This document shows positions 48,716 to 58,786 of a stretch of DNA of 64,000 nucleotides, piece after piece. The position numbers were made by a program, and so were the translations under genes. The notes below the pieces were generated by a model. The model ran no database searches. It was not told where the DNA came from and was given only the letters and a program-made list of their open reading frames with translations. Source of the DNA: Couchioplanes caeruleus (GTDB lineage Bacteria > Actinomycetota > Actinomycetes > Mycobacteriales > Micromonosporaceae); contig NZ_RJKL01000001.1 of assembly GCF_003751945.1 (NCBI RefSeq), positions 1,364,001-1,428,000 of the forward strand, given 5' to 3'. Numbering within the stretch: the stretch's first letter is position 1; every line of letters starts with the position of its first letter.

Positions 48716-50173
48716 TCAGGCCTTGTCGCGGATCCAGGCGACACAAGCCTTGTCGACGGTCTTGAAGGACTTGCCGAAGGCCTGCTCGGACGCCCGGTCG
48801 AGGTCGCTGTCCTCGCGCAGGTACAGCCGGACGAAGGTGAAGAGTGCCCGCTCGCCGTACTCGTCGGCGAGGCAGCTAGCGGCGAAGTGACCGAGGCCGT
48901 AGAAGGCGTCGGCCTCCTCGCCGTCGGCGTCGTCGGCGAGTGCGTAAAGCGCGATGGAATTCGGGGGCTCGCTGCCGTGCACCGCATCGCGCACGGGCTC
49001 GCGGCTCCAGCTTGCGGTGGCCCGCTGCGGATACCAGCCGATGTACTCGGCGATGCCCTCCTCGAGCCACATGCCGCTGCGGCCGGACTCGCTCGGATCC
49101 AGCCCGCCGAGGGTCGCCACGTGGCCGAGTTCGTGCTGGATCGTCAGGGCGAGGAGCTCGGGGTCGTCCTTCAGCTCGGCCATGTTCAGCACCACGTCGG
49201 TCATCGGGCGGGCGAGCGTCTGCGTGTACCCGACCATCGCCGAGTCGTCATCGCCGCCGTACCAGGTCTTCCACTGCTGGGGGTCGGCCAGGTAGATCCG
49301 GTAGTGCCGCTGCAGGTTCCCCACCAGCCCGGCGAACCGGTCGGTGACGGTTGCCGCCCGTTCCGCGATGGGCAGCAGTCGCTTGAGGTGTTTCCGCTCG
49401 CCGGGCCCGGCGACCAGCGTGAGCCGTTTGCCGCGGGCGACGAACAACTCGCTCTGCTCCCAGGGCGCGGGCAGCGGAGCCTCGTCGCTCTTCTTCGACG
49501 CCACCGACGTGATCAGCACCTGGTCGTCGCGCCAGACGAAGGTGAGTTCCTGGAACACCTCCGGCAGGCTGTCCCAGGTGAGGGAGGCATCGAACACGCA
49601 ATCGTCGCCGGCCAGGCAGTACTTGATCTGCACGTCCGCCGTGAACGTGTCCTCGCCCTCCTCGGACACGGATTCGGCGTCGACGAGGGGATCGAAGAAG
49701 CTCACTCCCAGCGCACGCAGCGACCGGAACATGGTGCGGTAGCGGGTGCGCAGCTCGGGGCGGTCGGGATCGACCACCGCCAGCCAGGAGATCTCGTCGT
49801 CGGTAAACAGCGCCTGCGCCTGGAGTTGCAGGATGGCACTCAACGACCCTTCCGGGGAGGCCGGGAGGGGCTCGGCGGACCCGGCGACGAATTCGGCCCG
49901 TTCGTCGCGCGGCTCGCGCTGGGCGACGTAGGCGGCCCCGCCTCCGACGGCGAGCGCGGCGGCCAGGGCGAGCACCCCGCCGGCCCACCGGCGCTTGCCG
50001 CGGCGCCGCGGCTCGGCGGGCAGGTCCGGCTGCTCGGCAGAAGGCACGGGAGCGGGGAGCGGCGCATCGGCGATCACCTCCGCCGGATCCGGCACACGCG
50101 GTGAGGGCACGAATGCCGGGGCGCCGGGCCCCGCCGCTGGGGTGATGACGTCGTCTCCGTCGGGCACAGCCAC
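48716..50173 (-). CDS. Membrane-anchored HELGH metalloprotease-like protein
   Basis: This 485-residue protein has a Pro-rich cytoplasmic lead, one membrane segment (WAGGVLALAAALAVGGGAAY) and an outer domain. Residues near 345 carry TIQHELGHVATLGG, with the third ligand in WLEEGIAEYIGWYP, the gluzincin arrangement (HExxH plus Glu). The part before it (FDASLTWDSLPEVFQELTF) resembles a lumazine/NTF2-like or wall-binding domain, not identified. It probably acts outside the cell on protein or wall peptide. AAGGAG lies near the start. Confidence 0.85.
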   Translation of the reverse strand: MAVPDGDDVITPAAGPGAPAFVPSPRVPDPAEVIADAPLPAPVPSAEQPDLPAEPRRRGKRRWAGGVLALAAALAVGGGAAYVAQREPRDERAEFVAGSAEPLPASPEGSLSAILQLQAQALFTDDEISWLAVVDPDRPELRTRYRTMFRSLRALGVSFFDPLVDAESVSEEGEDTFTADVQIKYCLAGDDCVFDASLTWDSLPEVFQELTFVWRDDQVLITSVASKKSDEAPLPAPWEQSELFVARGKRLTLVAGPGERKHLKRLLPIAERAATVTDRFAGLVGNLQRHYRIYLADPQQWKTWYGGDDDSAMVGYTQTLARPMTDVVLNMAELKDDPELLALTIQHELGHVATLGGLDPSESGRSGMWLEEGIAEYIGWYPQRATASWSREPVRDAVHGSEPPNSIALYALADDADGEEADAFYGLGHFAASCLADEYGERALFTFVRLYLREDSDLDRASEQAFGKSFKTVDKACVAWIRDKA

Positions 50174-50445
50174 TCCTTGAAGATTCTTCTCCTATCGCGG
50201 GCTCATCCTTCCAGGCGAGTCCCACCCGCGCAGTCCCGAAAAAGGGGTCGCCAGCAAGGTCATCCGGAGGTTGCCGGCCCATCCATGGAGCGTGAGCGGG
50301 CCGGCGCGACCTGCCTACCCTTCGCGCGGGTGAGCCGGCGGATCGTCGGGGTGATGCCGGGAGGGTCCACGCCGGTGATCGGGGCGGCTCGCCTCCGACC
50401 GGGGTGCCCGACCCCGCGCCGCCGGCGGCGAGCCGCGCCGGCGGA

Positions 50446-50823
50446 TCAGCCGGCCTGGCCCGGCGGCTGGCTGTAGATGCCGAAGTGGTTGCCACCCGGG
50501 TCGCGCAGGTGCGCGAAGACCAGCCCGCTGTCGACCTTCTGCGGCGGCACCAGAACCGAGCCGCCCGCCGCCTCCGCCCGCTGACACGCCTGCTCGACGT
50601 CGGCCACCACCACGCAGAAGACGGCGTAGTTGGGCGTGTGGCCGCCGGTGGGGAAGACACCGCCGTCGACGGAACCCTCCGGCGTGGTGACGACCCGGTA
50701 CGGCATGCCGCTCGCGTCGTCGGTAAAGCTCCAGCCGAACAGCTCGCCGTAGAAGCGCTCGGCCGCGGCCGGGTCGTCGGTACCGATCTCGAACCAGCCG
50801 ATGCCGTGGGTTACCTCGGACAT
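50446..50823 (-). CDS. VOC-family protein
   Basis: This 125-residue single-domain glyoxalase-like protein shows IGWFEIGTDDPAAAERFYGE, FGWSFTDDASGMPYRVVTT and LRDPGGNHFGIYSQPPGQAG. It resembles the actinobacterial CFP32-like/bleomycin-type proteins. The WYL regulator lies 98 bp upstream in the same direction and may control it. The ligand is unknown. Confidence 0.87.
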   Translation of the reverse strand: MSEVTHGIGWFEIGTDDPAAAERFYGELFGWSFTDDASGMPYRVVTTPEGSVDGGVFPTGGHTPNYAVFCVVVADVEQACQRAEAAGGSVLVPPQKVDSGLVFAHLRDPGGNHFGIYSQPPGQAG

Positions 50824-50921
50824 GTACGGGCCTCCTGTCGTCTCCGGCCGACCCCTCTGCGTCGGCCTCCGTGACGAGAAGCCTGCGTGCCGACCGCGAC
50901 ACCGTCCTGTCCGTGTTTCTC

Positions 50922-51617
50922 TTAGTCGAGGGTGAGCTGGCTCACCTGCCGGTGCGGGATGGCGACGTCGGCGGCGGTCAGCGTGCGGGCCGGTATCGCC
51001 TCGTCGGTCGCGCACGCCGACGCGATCCGGTCGGTGCGAAACGCCCGTACGGCGCGGCGAAGCCGGCACCAACCGACCAGGTACCAGTGGGCGCGGCTGC
51101 CGACGTAGCCGAGTGGCTCGATCCGGCGGGCGGTGAGGGCGCCGGTGCGGTCGGCGTACTCGATGAGCAGCACCCGCGGCGCGAGCAGCACGTCGGCGAC
51201 GACGGCCGGGACGGGCGCCGTCGGGCCGTCGCCGACCAGATGCACACGCTGGACCGCCTCGCGGGCGACGGCGGCGGCGCTCTCGGGCATCACGGCGACG
51301 AGCTTGCGCAGCGCCGAGCGTGCCGCCGAATGGAACGGGGTGCCGGCCAGGCCGTGCAGCGCGACGGCCATCGCCACCGCCTCGCCGGGGGTGAGGTTGA
51401 CCGGCGGCAGCGTCGTCGCCTTGTCCAGGATGTAGCCGCCGGTGCGGCCCGGCTCGGCGTAGATCGGCACCCCGGCCTGCTGCAGAGCGCCGATGTCGCG
51501 GGCGATCGTGCGGGCGCAGACCTCGAAGCGCAGGGCGAGCCAGCGGGCGCTACGCGGGCGAGGAGCCACGGCCCGCAGCTCCTCGACCATGGCGTAGAGG
51601 CGATCGGTGCGGTTCAT
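50922..51617 (-). CDS. HTH-WYL transcriptional regulator (YafY type)
   Basis: This 231-residue protein has an N-terminal helix-turn-helix (RTDRLYAMVEELRA, RSARWLALRFEVCARTIARD, GVPIYAEPGRTGGYIL) and a C-terminal WYL ligand domain (RRIEPLGYVGSRAHWYLVGW). WYL domains bind nucleic acid or nucleotides and often respond to DNA stress. The ATG at 51617 fits family length. It precedes a VOC gene, a pairing often seen with this regulator type. Confidence 0.88.
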   Translation of the reverse strand: MNRTDRLYAMVEELRAVAPRPRSARWLALRFEVCARTIARDIGALQQAGVPIYAEPGRTGGYILDKATTLPPVNLTPGEAVAMAVALHGLAGTPFHSAARSALRKLVAVMPESAAAVAREAVQRVHLVGDGPTAPVPAVVADVLLAPRVLLIEYADRTGALTARRIEPLGYVGSRAHWYLVGWCRLRRAVRAFRTDRIASACATDEAIPARTLTAADVAIPHRQVSQLTLD

Positions 51618-51799
51618 GCGCTGCACGCTAGACGCGGGGTACGACACCGCCGACCGGCTCGACGCGTCAGGCCGCTATGCGTACGTGAACTCCCGCCTCC
51701 GCCTCGTCGCTCCCCGGCCGGTTGCGGGCCGAAGCCCGGACTGACGTGAAGGATCCGGACATATTGGCAGAGCTCAGCAATGCCATCGATGCACGATCC

Positions 51800-52261
51800 C
51801 TAGAGGCTCATCCAACAGTAGAGGGATTCGCCGTGCTGCCGGGCCCGTCCGGCCAGGGCAGCGAAGTCGGCCAGCACCTCCCGCAGGAACTCCGGATCGC
51901 CATATCCGTCGAACTCCTCGACGGTTGCCCACCGCTCGGCCAGCTCCGGCAGCCGCTCGGCCGGCATGTCGGCAAGGACGTCCCGCGCCCGGTCGCCGAG
52001 GATGGTCACCCATGGACCCTCGTGCGCGGTGTCCTGCTCGCCGCCTTCCGGCCAGATCAGGCGATCGCCGACCAGGTCCGTACTCCAGTCCCGACCGGTC
52101 GCGAAACCGAGCAGCCGCCCCAGGATCACGCCCGGGTCGATGGTCTTCAGCTCGATCCCGTCGAAGGTTTCCGGCACAGGCGAGAAGGCGTCGTTCTCGT
52201 TCATGTGACTGCGCACCTCGTCCACGCCGGGCGCCCGGAAGTAGTCGAACAGCACACCCAT
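51800..52261 (-). CDS. Uncharacterised actinobacterial protein
   Basis: This 153-residue soluble protein starts MGVLFDYFRAPGVDEVRSHM and is acidic, with repeated helical regions (ELAERWATVEEFDGYGDPEF) and an end of ARQHGESLYCWMSL. The composition recalls the DUF1877/YfbM-like group, but I cannot confirm it. No catalytic motif is seen. An upstream ATG at 52297 is less likely. Confidence 0.6.
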   Translation of the reverse strand: MGVLFDYFRAPGVDEVRSHMNENDAFSPVPETFDGIELKTIDPGVILGRLLGFATGRDWSTDLVGDRLIWPEGGEQDTAHEGPWVTILGDRARDVLADMPAERLPELAERWATVEEFDGYGDPEFLREVLADFAALAGRARQHGESLYCWMSL

Positions 52262-52423
52262 CGTCGTCCCCCGCACGTCGATCGTGACCGCATGCAACGT
52301 TCGCAGCCTAGTGAAGAGTCACCGGGACCGATGTCCCGACGGGCATGGCGCCGAGCCCGGGTGAAGTTTCTGGTCCCCCGTCCGGGGTCGACTTCTGTCC
52401 CGCCGCGCAACGACGGGAGTCGG

Positions 52424-53623
52424 CTACGGCGCGGGCAGGTCCGTCCGGGTTTGGATCAGTTCGGCGCCCACGTCGGGTGCCCTGTCCGCATCCGGACGGA
52501 CGAGCTCCGCACGCACCTCGTGCATCGTCAGCTCACCGCTGAGGATCTCCTCGGCGAAGTGGCAGGCCACCCGCTGCCCCGAGTTGTCGAACACCCGCAG
52601 CTCCGGCCGTTCCTCCGTGCAGCGGCTCCGCGACCAGGGACAGCGCGTGCGGAACCGGCATCCGCTCGGCGGATCGGCCGGCGACGGCAGGTCGCCGGCC
52701 AGCAGGATCCGCTCCCGCCGGTCCTCCACCTGCGGGTCGGGGATGGGCACGGCCGAGAGCAGAGCCCGGGTGTACGGGTGCAGCGGACGCTCGTACAGTT
52801 GGTCGCCGTCCGCCTCCTCGACCAGCGAGCCCAGGTACATCACGCCGATGGTGTCGGAGATGTGCCGGACGACCGCAAGGTCGTGCGCGATCACCAGGTA
52901 GGTCAGCCCGAGTGAATCCTGCAGGTCGCCGAGGAGGTTGACCACCTGCGCCTGGATCGATACGTCCAGCGCGGACACCGGCTCGTCGGCCACGATCAGC
53001 TCGGGCCCGAGCACCAGGGCCCGGGCGATGCCGATCCGCTGCCGCTGCCCGCCGGAGAATTCGTGCGGATACTTGTGGAGCGCCGATGCCGGCAGGCCGA
53101 CCGAGTCCAGCGTGGACTTCAGCCGCTTCTGCACCTCAGCCTTGTCCTTGTGCAGGCCATGCGCCTTGAGGCCCTCGACGAGCAGGGATTCCACCGACTG
53201 CCGCGGGTCCAGGCTCGACATCGGGTCCTGGAACACCATCTGGATGCGCCGGCGGAACAGCCGCATCTGCTCTCCCTTGAGCGAGCGGACGTCCGTACCG
53301 TCGAAGGTGATCCCGCCGCTGGTCGGCTCGACCAGCCGCAGCAGGCCGCGGCCCAGCGTCGACTTGCCGCACCCGGACTCGCCGACCAGGCCGTAGGTCT
53401 CGCCCCGCTTGATCCTCAGCGACACCCCGTCGACGGCATAGACATGGCCGACCGTACGGTCGAAGAGCAGTCCGCTTTTGATCGGGAAGTGGACCTTGAG
53501 GTCGTCGATCTCGACAAGTGAACTCTCTTCGACGTGGGCAGGGCCCGCTGCGCCGGCGGCGGTCAACGGCCCGGCGGCTTCAGGCCCGTCGCCAGGTGGA
53601 AAACGGTTCATTGCGTCGCTCAC
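52424..53623 (-). CDS. dppF: Peptide ABC transporter ATPase 2 (DppF/OppF type)
   Basis: This 399-residue ATPase has Walker [16 protein letters not shown], signature [16 protein letters not shown], Walker [14 protein letters not shown] and the C-terminal oligopeptide extension with a Cys-rich [14 protein letters not shown] lead of about 45 residues precedes the domain. The GTG at 53623 overlaps the stop of the first ATPase gene (GTGA). It is the last gene of the importer operon and pairs with the other ATPase. Confidence 0.92.
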   Translation of the reverse strand: MSDAMNRFPPGDGPEAAGPLTAAGAAGPAHVEESSLVEIDDLKVHFPIKSGLLFDRTVGHVYAVDGVSLRIKRGETYGLVGESGCGKSTLGRGLLRLVEPTSGGITFDGTDVRSLKGEQMRLFRRRIQMVFQDPMSSLDPRQSVESLLVEGLKAHGLHKDKAEVQKRLKSTLDSVGLPASALHKYPHEFSGGQRQRIGIARALVLGPELIVADEPVSALDVSIQAQVVNLLGDLQDSLGLTYLVIAHDLAVVRHISDTIGVMYLGSLVEEADGDQLYERPLHPYTRALLSAVPIPDPQVEDRRERILLAGDLPSPADPPSGCRFRTRCPWSRSRCTEERPELRVFDNSGQRVACHFAEEILSGELTMHEVRAELVRPDADRAPDVGAELIQTRTDLPAP

Positions 53624-54603
53624 ACCGGCACCTCCTGCGGAACGGGGTTCTTGCACCGCAGCGCGCCGCCGCGGAGGGTGGGCTCGAGCGGCACCGTCTC
53701 GCCGATGCAGTCGTCGATCACCCGGTCACAGCGCGGCGCGAAGGCGCAGCCCTCCGGCCAGGGGATGTTGTCGCTGACCGAGCCGCGGATCTGGTGCAGC
53801 CGCCCACCGCGGTCGACGTCCAGCCGGGGCACGGACTGCAACAACCCATGGGTGTACGGGTGCCGCGGCTCCGCGAACAAGTCATGGCGTCCGGCCCGCT
53901 CGACCACCTTGCCGGCGTACAGGACGTTGACGGTGTCGCAGAGCCCGGCCACCACACCGAGGTCGTGGGTGATCATCACCAGCGCCGTACCGGACTGGTC
54001 GACCAGGTCCTTGAGCAGCGTGAGGATCTGCGCCTGGATGGTCACGTCCAGCGCCGTGGTCGGCTCGTCGGCGATCAGCAGGCGCGGCCTGCAGGCCAGG
54101 GCGACGGCGATCAGCGCCCGCTGCCGCATGCCGCCGGAGAGCTGGTGCGGGAACTCCTTGAGCCGCCGCGTCGGGTCCGGGATGCCGACCGCGTCGAGCA
54201 GTCCCCGGGCCTCCCTCAGCGCCGCCCGCCGGGTCCGGCCCTGGTGGCGTTCGAGCACCTCGGCCACCTGCAGGCCGAGCGGGATCACCGGGTTCAGCGA
54301 GGACAGCGGGTCCTGGAAGATCATGCCGATGTCCCGGCCGCGCCGGTCCCGCAGCTCCTGTGGGCGCAGCTTGAGCAGGTCGGTGTCGGCGAAACGGACC
54401 TCACCGGTGACCTTGTTGCCGCGGCGCGGCAGCAGACCCATGATCGCCAGGCTGGTCACCGACTTGCCGCAGCCGGACTCGCCGACCAGCCCGATCGTCT
54501 GGCCGGGTTCCACGCAGAAGCTGACGCCGTCCACCGCTGTGAAGGGCTTGGCGCCCTTGCGCTGGAAGATGACCGACAGATCGCGAACGTCGAGCAGAGG
54601 CAT
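53620..54603 (-). CDS. dppD: Peptide ABC transporter ATPase 1 (DppD/OppD type)
   Basis: This 327-residue ATPase has Walker [18 protein letters not shown]-loop [13 protein letters not shown], signature [16 protein letters not shown], Walker [14 protein letters not shown] and C-terminal [12 protein letters not shown], as in DppD. It forms a heterodimer with the following ATPase to drive peptide uptake. It begins six bases after the permease DppC gene. Confidence 0.93.
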   Translation of the reverse strand: MPLLDVRDLSVIFQRKGAKPFTAVDGVSFCVEPGQTIGLVGESGCGKSVTSLAIMGLLPRRGNKVTGEVRFADTDLLKLRPQELRDRRGRDIGMIFQDPLSSLNPVIPLGLQVAEVLERHQGRTRRAALREARGLLDAVGIPDPTRRLKEFPHQLSGGMRQRALIAVALACRPRLLIADEPTTALDVTIQAQILTLLKDLVDQSGTALVMITHDLGVVAGLCDTVNVLYAGKVVERAGRHDLFAEPRHPYTHGLLQSVPRLDVDRGGRLHQIRGSVSDNIPWPEGCAFAPRCDRVIDDCIGETVPLEPTLRGGALRCKNPVPQEVPV

Positions 54604-54609
54604 GACAGA

Positions 54610-55569
54610 TCACCGCCGGTTCTTCGGGTCGAGCGCCTCGCGCATGCTCTCGCCGAGCAAGGTGAAGCCGAGGGCCACGAGAATGATCGCGCACGCCGGG
54701 AAGTAGGCCAGCTCCGGACGGACCTCGAAGTACCGGACGCCGTCCACACCGAGCATCAGGCCCCACTCGGCCCGGTTGATGTCCGGGTCGCCGAGGCCCA
54801 GGAAGGACAGCGCGGCCGCGTCCAGGATCGCCACCGCGAAGGTCAGGGTGGCCTGCACGATGACCGCGGTGAGCGAGTTCGGCAGCATGTGCCGCAGCAC
54901 GATGTTCCGCTGCTTCACACCCAGCGCGCGGGCCGCGAGCACATGGTCGCTCTCCCGTTGCGCCAGCATCGATCCGCGCAGCAGCCGGGCGAAGATGGGC
55001 ACGTTCACCACCGCGACCGCGATGATCACCGTCCACTGCGTGGACCTGCTGGCCAGGGCGACCAGCGTGATCGCCAGCAGCAGGCTGGGCAGGGCCAGCA
55101 TGACGTCGGTGATCCGCATGATCAGCACGTCCACCCAGCCGCCGACGGCGCCGGCGATCGCGCCGAGCAGCACGCCGAGCAGCAGGCCGATGAGCGTGGC
55201 CAGGACGCCGACGAAGAGGGTCTGCCGGGCGCCGTACACCATCCGGGACGCGAAGTCGCGGCCCAGCGGGTCGCTGCCGAGCGGATGCCCGGCGGTGGCG
55301 CCCGGGATCGAGTCGACGGTCAGGTCCTTGGTCAGCTCCGGGAACCGCTGCACCGGGTCGTGCGGCGCCACCAGCGGCGCGAAGATCGCGATGACGAGGA
55401 ACAGCAGGATGATGGCCGCGCCCACGATCGCGGTGGGGTTGCGCAGCAGCCGTCGGCCGGCGTCGCGGATCAGGCTGACCCCGCCCGCTTCGGACGTCCG
55501 CGCGGTCAGTTCGTCGATGCGGCGGCGCTTGTGGTCGGCGAGCGTCGAGATTCCGCCGGTTCCGCTCAC
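54610..55569 (-). CDS. dppC: Peptide ABC transporter permease 2 (DppC type)
   Basis: This 319-residue permease has six expected membrane spans and the DppC features: a cytoplasmic lead, AIVGAAIILLFLVIAIFAPL, then the lumen loop and the EAA motif region ALGVKQRNIVLRHMLPNS. Its ATG overlaps the DppB stop (55566-55569). It forms the channel with DppB. Confidence 0.92.
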   Translation of the reverse strand: MSGTGGISTLADHKRRRIDELTARTSEAGGVSLIRDAGRRLLRNPTAIVGAAIILLFLVIAIFAPLVAPHDPVQRFPELTKDLTVDSIPGATAGHPLGSDPLGRDFASRMVYGARQTLFVGVLATLIGLLLGVLLGAIAGAVGGWVDVLIMRITDVMLALPSLLLAITLVALASRSTQWTVIIAVAVVNVPIFARLLRGSMLAQRESDHVLAARALGVKQRNIVLRHMLPNSLTAVIVQATLTFAVAILDAAALSFLGLGDPDINRAEWGLMLGVDGVRYFEVRPELAYFPACAIILVALGFTLLGESMREALDPKNRR

Positions 55570-56573
55570 TGCACACGCACCCTCGGGTCGATGATCGCGT
55601 ACGAAAGGTCGACCAGCAGGTTGACCACGATGTAGACGACGGCGGCGAGCAGGATGAGCGCCTGGAGCACCGGATAGTCGCGACTGCCGCTGATCGAGTC
55701 GGTGATCAGCGTGCCCAGGCCGCCCCAGTTGTAGACCTTCTCGGTCAGCACCGCGCCGGCCAGCAGCGCACCGGTCTGCAGGCCGATGGTGGTGACCACC
55801 GGCAGCAGCGCGTTGCGCAGCACGTGCCGCTTGCGGATGGTGGCGTTGCGCAGACCCTTGGCGTCCGCGGTGCGGATGTAGTCCTCGTCCAGGACGTCCA
55901 GCACGCTCGCCCGGGTGATCCGGATGATGATCGCCAGCGGGATCGTCGCCAGGGTGAAGGCGGGCAGCACCAGATGCCAGAGGGCGTCGGCGGATGCGTC
56001 CAGCTCGCGGGTCAGCAGCCCGTCCAGCACGAAGAAGCCGGTCACGTCGGTGTTGTTCAGGCCGGTGGTGATCCGGCCGGACGGCGGGAAGAAGTGGATG
56101 TCCTGAGTCAGCCAGTCCTTGAGCAGGTAGCCCAGGAAGAAGATCGGGATCGAGATGCCGATCAGGGTGACGATGATGGTCGCGTTGTCGAGCAGCCGTC
56201 CGCGGTGCCGGGCCGCGAGATATCCCAGCGGGATGCCCAGCCCGATCGCGATGATGATCGCCGCGATGGCGAGCTCGATGGTCGCCGGAAAGGACCGGCT
56301 GATCACGTCCATGACCGGCTCGCCGGTGCGGATGGAGTTGCCGAAGTCGCCGGTCACCACATTCTTGAGGAAGCGGCCGTACTGGACCCAGATCGGCTGG
56401 TCATAGCCGAGGGCCCGGGTCAGCAACTCGCGGGTCTGCGGGGTCGCACGTTCGCCCAGCAACGCGTCGACGGGTCCGCCGGGAAGTCTGCGCAGCCAGA
56501 AGAAGACCAGGGTCATCAGGGCGATCAGGGTGACGACGAGCTGGATCAGGCGGCGCAAGATGACTCTCACCAT
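55566..56573 (-). CDS. dppB: Peptide ABC transporter permease 1 (DppB type)
   Basis: This 335-residue permease begins VILRRLIQLVVTLIALMTLV, with the DppB N-terminal span and GGPVDALLGERATPQTREL. The EAA motif lies in AKGLRNATIRKRHVLRNALL. A hairpin precedes it, separating it from the binding-protein gene by about 94 bp. Confidence 0.93.
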   Translation of the reverse strand: MVRVILRRLIQLVVTLIALMTLVFFWLRRLPGGPVDALLGERATPQTRELLTRALGYDQPIWVQYGRFLKNVVTGDFGNSIRTGEPVMDVISRSFPATIELAIAAIIIAIGLGIPLGYLAARHRGRLLDNATIIVTLIGISIPIFFLGYLLKDWLTQDIHFFPPSGRITTGLNNTDVTGFFVLDGLLTRELDASADALWHLVLPAFTLATIPLAIIIRITRASVLDVLDEDYIRTADAKGLRNATIRKRHVLRNALLPVVTTIGLQTGALLAGAVLTEKVYNWGGLGTLITDSISGSRDYPVLQALILLAAVVYIVVNLLVDLSYAIIDPRVRVQ

Positions 56574-56608
56574 GAAGAGTGACGCATCCTTCTCGGATTC
56601 TCGCCGGA

Positions 56609-56644
56609 CGGCCCGGAGCCGAAAGATCGTCCCGGTCCGGGCCG
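56609..56644 (-). terminator. Intercistronic hairpin between binding-protein and permease genes
   Basis: CGGCCCGGA (56609-56617) pairs with TCCGGGCCG (56636-56644) across an 18-base loop. Located after the binding-protein stop, it could partly end transcription or protect the upstream message, giving more binding protein than permease. Confidence 0.5.
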
Positions 56645-56666
56645 CGGCGGTGCCTGGTACTGCGGA

Positions 56667-58343
56667 CTACTTGGTGAGCGAGACGGTGTTGAACTTCTCG
56701 GCGGTGAGAGGACTCGGCACCAGACCCTCGACGTTCTTCGTGGTGACCAGGGCCGGCGGGGCGTGCCAGATCGGGACGGCCGGCAGCCACTTGGCGGCGA
56801 GGTCGCGATTGACCTGCTCGAACGCGGCCTTCTTGGCCGCCGGGTCGACGGTCGCGTCGGCCTTGCCGATGGCGGTGAACATCTCGGTCATCGACGCGTC
56901 GCCGAACTCGGTCTTGGCCCGGCCGAAGAACGTGCCGACGAAGTTGCCCGGGTCGTTGTAGTCGCCGGTCCACCCGAGAATGTGCAGGTCCTGCTTGCCG
57001 AACTGCTGCACGTCGTCCTTGAAGCCGCCGTTCCACGGCCGCGGGACACCGTTGACCTTGATGCCGGCGGCCTGCAGGTCGTTCGCCAGCACGGTGAAGA
57101 TCTCCTGCGGGTTCGGCATGTACGGCCGGGACACCTCGGTCGGGTAGTAGAAGTTGAGCGTCAGCCCGGTCGCACCGGCCTCGGCCAGCAGTTGCTTGGC
57201 CCTGTCCACGTTGTACTCGTACTTCTGCACGTCCGGGGCGTAACCGAGCACCGAGTTCGGCAGGAACTCGTCGGCCACCGCCGAGCCGCCCGGACCCTTG
57301 GTCTGCACCAACTGGGCGCGGTTGAGCGCGTACGCGATCGCCTGGCGGACCCGCAGGTCTTTCAGCTTCGGGTTCTTCTGGTTGATGCCCAGGTAGAGGA
57401 TGTTGAAGGCGGGCCGGTCGAGCACCTTGTAGCCCTCACCCGCCAGCGCCTTGCGGTCGGCCGGGGCCGGGAAGTCGATCGCCTGCACCGTACCGGCGCG
57501 CAGCTCCTGCTTCCGGGTGTTCTCGTCCTTGATGATCTTGATGATCGTCTTGTCGACCTTGGCCTTGTCACCCCAGTAGTCGGGGTTCTTGTTCAGCGTG
57601 ATCTCGCCTGTGGCCTTGTTCCAGCCGCCGAACGTGAAAGCCCCGGTGCCGGTCGGGTGCTCGTTCGCGAACGCGCTGTACGAGAAGGAGTCGCCGTTCT
57701 GCGTGACCGTGTCGGCGCCGTACTTCTTCATCGCGGTCGGGCTGGCGATGGAGAACGCGGTGAGCGTGAATGCCCCCGGGAAGGCACCCTTGTACTTCTT
57801 CATCGTCACGACGGCGGTGGAGGCGTCCGGCGCCTTGCAGTTGTCGTAGACGGCGTCCGGACTGCCGGCGAACCCACCGAAGATGTCGGTGTAGTAGATC
57901 ATCTGGGACTGGGCGGCCTCGCCCTTCATGTTGTACCAGCGGTCGAAGTTCGCGCAGACCGCCGCGGCGTCCAGCGCGGTGCCATCGTGGAACTTGACAC
58001 CCTGGCGCAGCTTGAACGTCCAGATCTTGCCGGTCGGGTCGTTGGACCAGCTCTCCGCCAGGCCACCCTCCAGCTCCGCGGTGCCGGTCTTATGGGTGAT
58101 GAGGGTGTCGTACATCTGCCGGATCGGCCGGAACGACTCTCCGTCATCGTTGAAGATCGGGTCGAAGTTCTTCGGATCACCGGCACCCGCGAAGATGAAG
58201 GTGCCGCCGGTAGCGGCCTTGCCCTTGCCACCGCCGTCGCGGTCGCTTTCCGCGCAGCCGGCCGCGCCGATCGTCAGCGCCGCAATGGCACCGGCGGCGA
58301 TGACCGTCCGGAGCCTCCTCGCCTGCATCCCTGATGCACGCAT
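56667..58343 (-). CDS. dppA: Peptide-binding lipoprotein (SBP family 5)
   Basis: This protein of about 558 residues is the substrate catcher of the importer. The lipobox is IGAAGC (Cys30). Family-5 features include FNDDGESFRPIRQMYDTLIT, LAESWSNDPTGKIWTFKLRQ and VKFHDGTALDAAAVCANFDR. GAGGTG six bases before the ATG at 58343 decides the start; a GTG at 58352 is possible. It is the first gene of a five-gene operon (lipoprotein, two permeases, two ATPases). Peptides released by the secreted proteases are likely cargo. Confidence 0.93.
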   Translation of the reverse strand: MRASGMQARRLRTVIAAGAIAALTIGAAGCAESDRDGGGKGKAATGGTFIFAGAGDPKNFDPIFNDDGESFRPIRQMYDTLITHKTGTAELEGGLAESWSNDPTGKIWTFKLRQGVKFHDGTALDAAAVCANFDRWYNMKGEAAQSQMIYYTDIFGGFAGSPDAVYDNCKAPDASTAVVTMKKYKGAFPGAFTLTAFSIASPTAMKKYGADTVTQNGDSFSYSAFANEHPTGTGAFTFGGWNKATGEITLNKNPDYWGDKAKVDKTIIKIIKDENTRKQELRAGTVQAIDFPAPADRKALAGEGYKVLDRPAFNILYLGINQKNPKLKDLRVRQAIAYALNRAQLVQTKGPGGSAVADEFLPNSVLGYAPDVQKYEYNVDRAKQLLAEAGATGLTLNFYYPTEVSRPYMPNPQEIFTVLANDLQAAGIKVNGVPRPWNGGFKDDVQQFGKQDLHILGWTGDYNDPGNFVGTFFGRAKTEFGDASMTEMFTAIGKADATVDPAAKKAAFEQVNRDLAAKWLPAVPIWHAPPALVTTKNVEGLVPSPLTAEKFNTVSLTK

Positions 58344-58352
58344 CGTGCTCAC

Positions 58353-58786
58353 CTCGTCCTATGGGTACGGACAAACGCGGCGACGGCTGGTCACCGCTGG
58401 CGCGACAGTAACCACTAACGAGGGACACATCGTGAGTTGGTATCGGATCGTGTCCTTCCCGGTCTATGGAACCGAGACCCGTCCTTATGCAGCACGATGG
58501 GATTGATCCTGGTCATAGCGTTGACGAGGTGGCGGGGGGGCGCATCGGGTGGCTTCGGTGATGTTGGTGGTGCGCGTCCACGCGAGCTGCCACACCCGAC
58601 GGTCCTGCCCGGCGGCCACGCCCGCCTCCATTGCAGGCAGTCCGATGTGCCCGGTGGTGAGGCAGCCGAGCGCGGGCCGGTGGCCTTGCTCGTCATGCGG
58701 CGGGAACGAGCGCCAGCGTCAATCGCAACTCTCTGACCGGTGGACCGATCGTTCCGCCGAGGGCGGGACGCCCGGCTTGAGGAGAT
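58353..58786. other. Gap without a recognised gene
   Basis: No convincing gene is seen. A five-base stem (GGGCG-GGA-CGCCC) at 58761-58773 follows the stop of the Hsp70-like gene and may be a weak terminator. The peptide-importer promoter must lie near 58380-58440, but no clear boxes are visible. Confidence 0.35.

Noticed and set aside
53518..55635. A 705-residue plus-strand frame opposite the peptide importer genes
   Set aside because: It is the complement of dppD and dppC, whose ATPase and permease motifs are intact.
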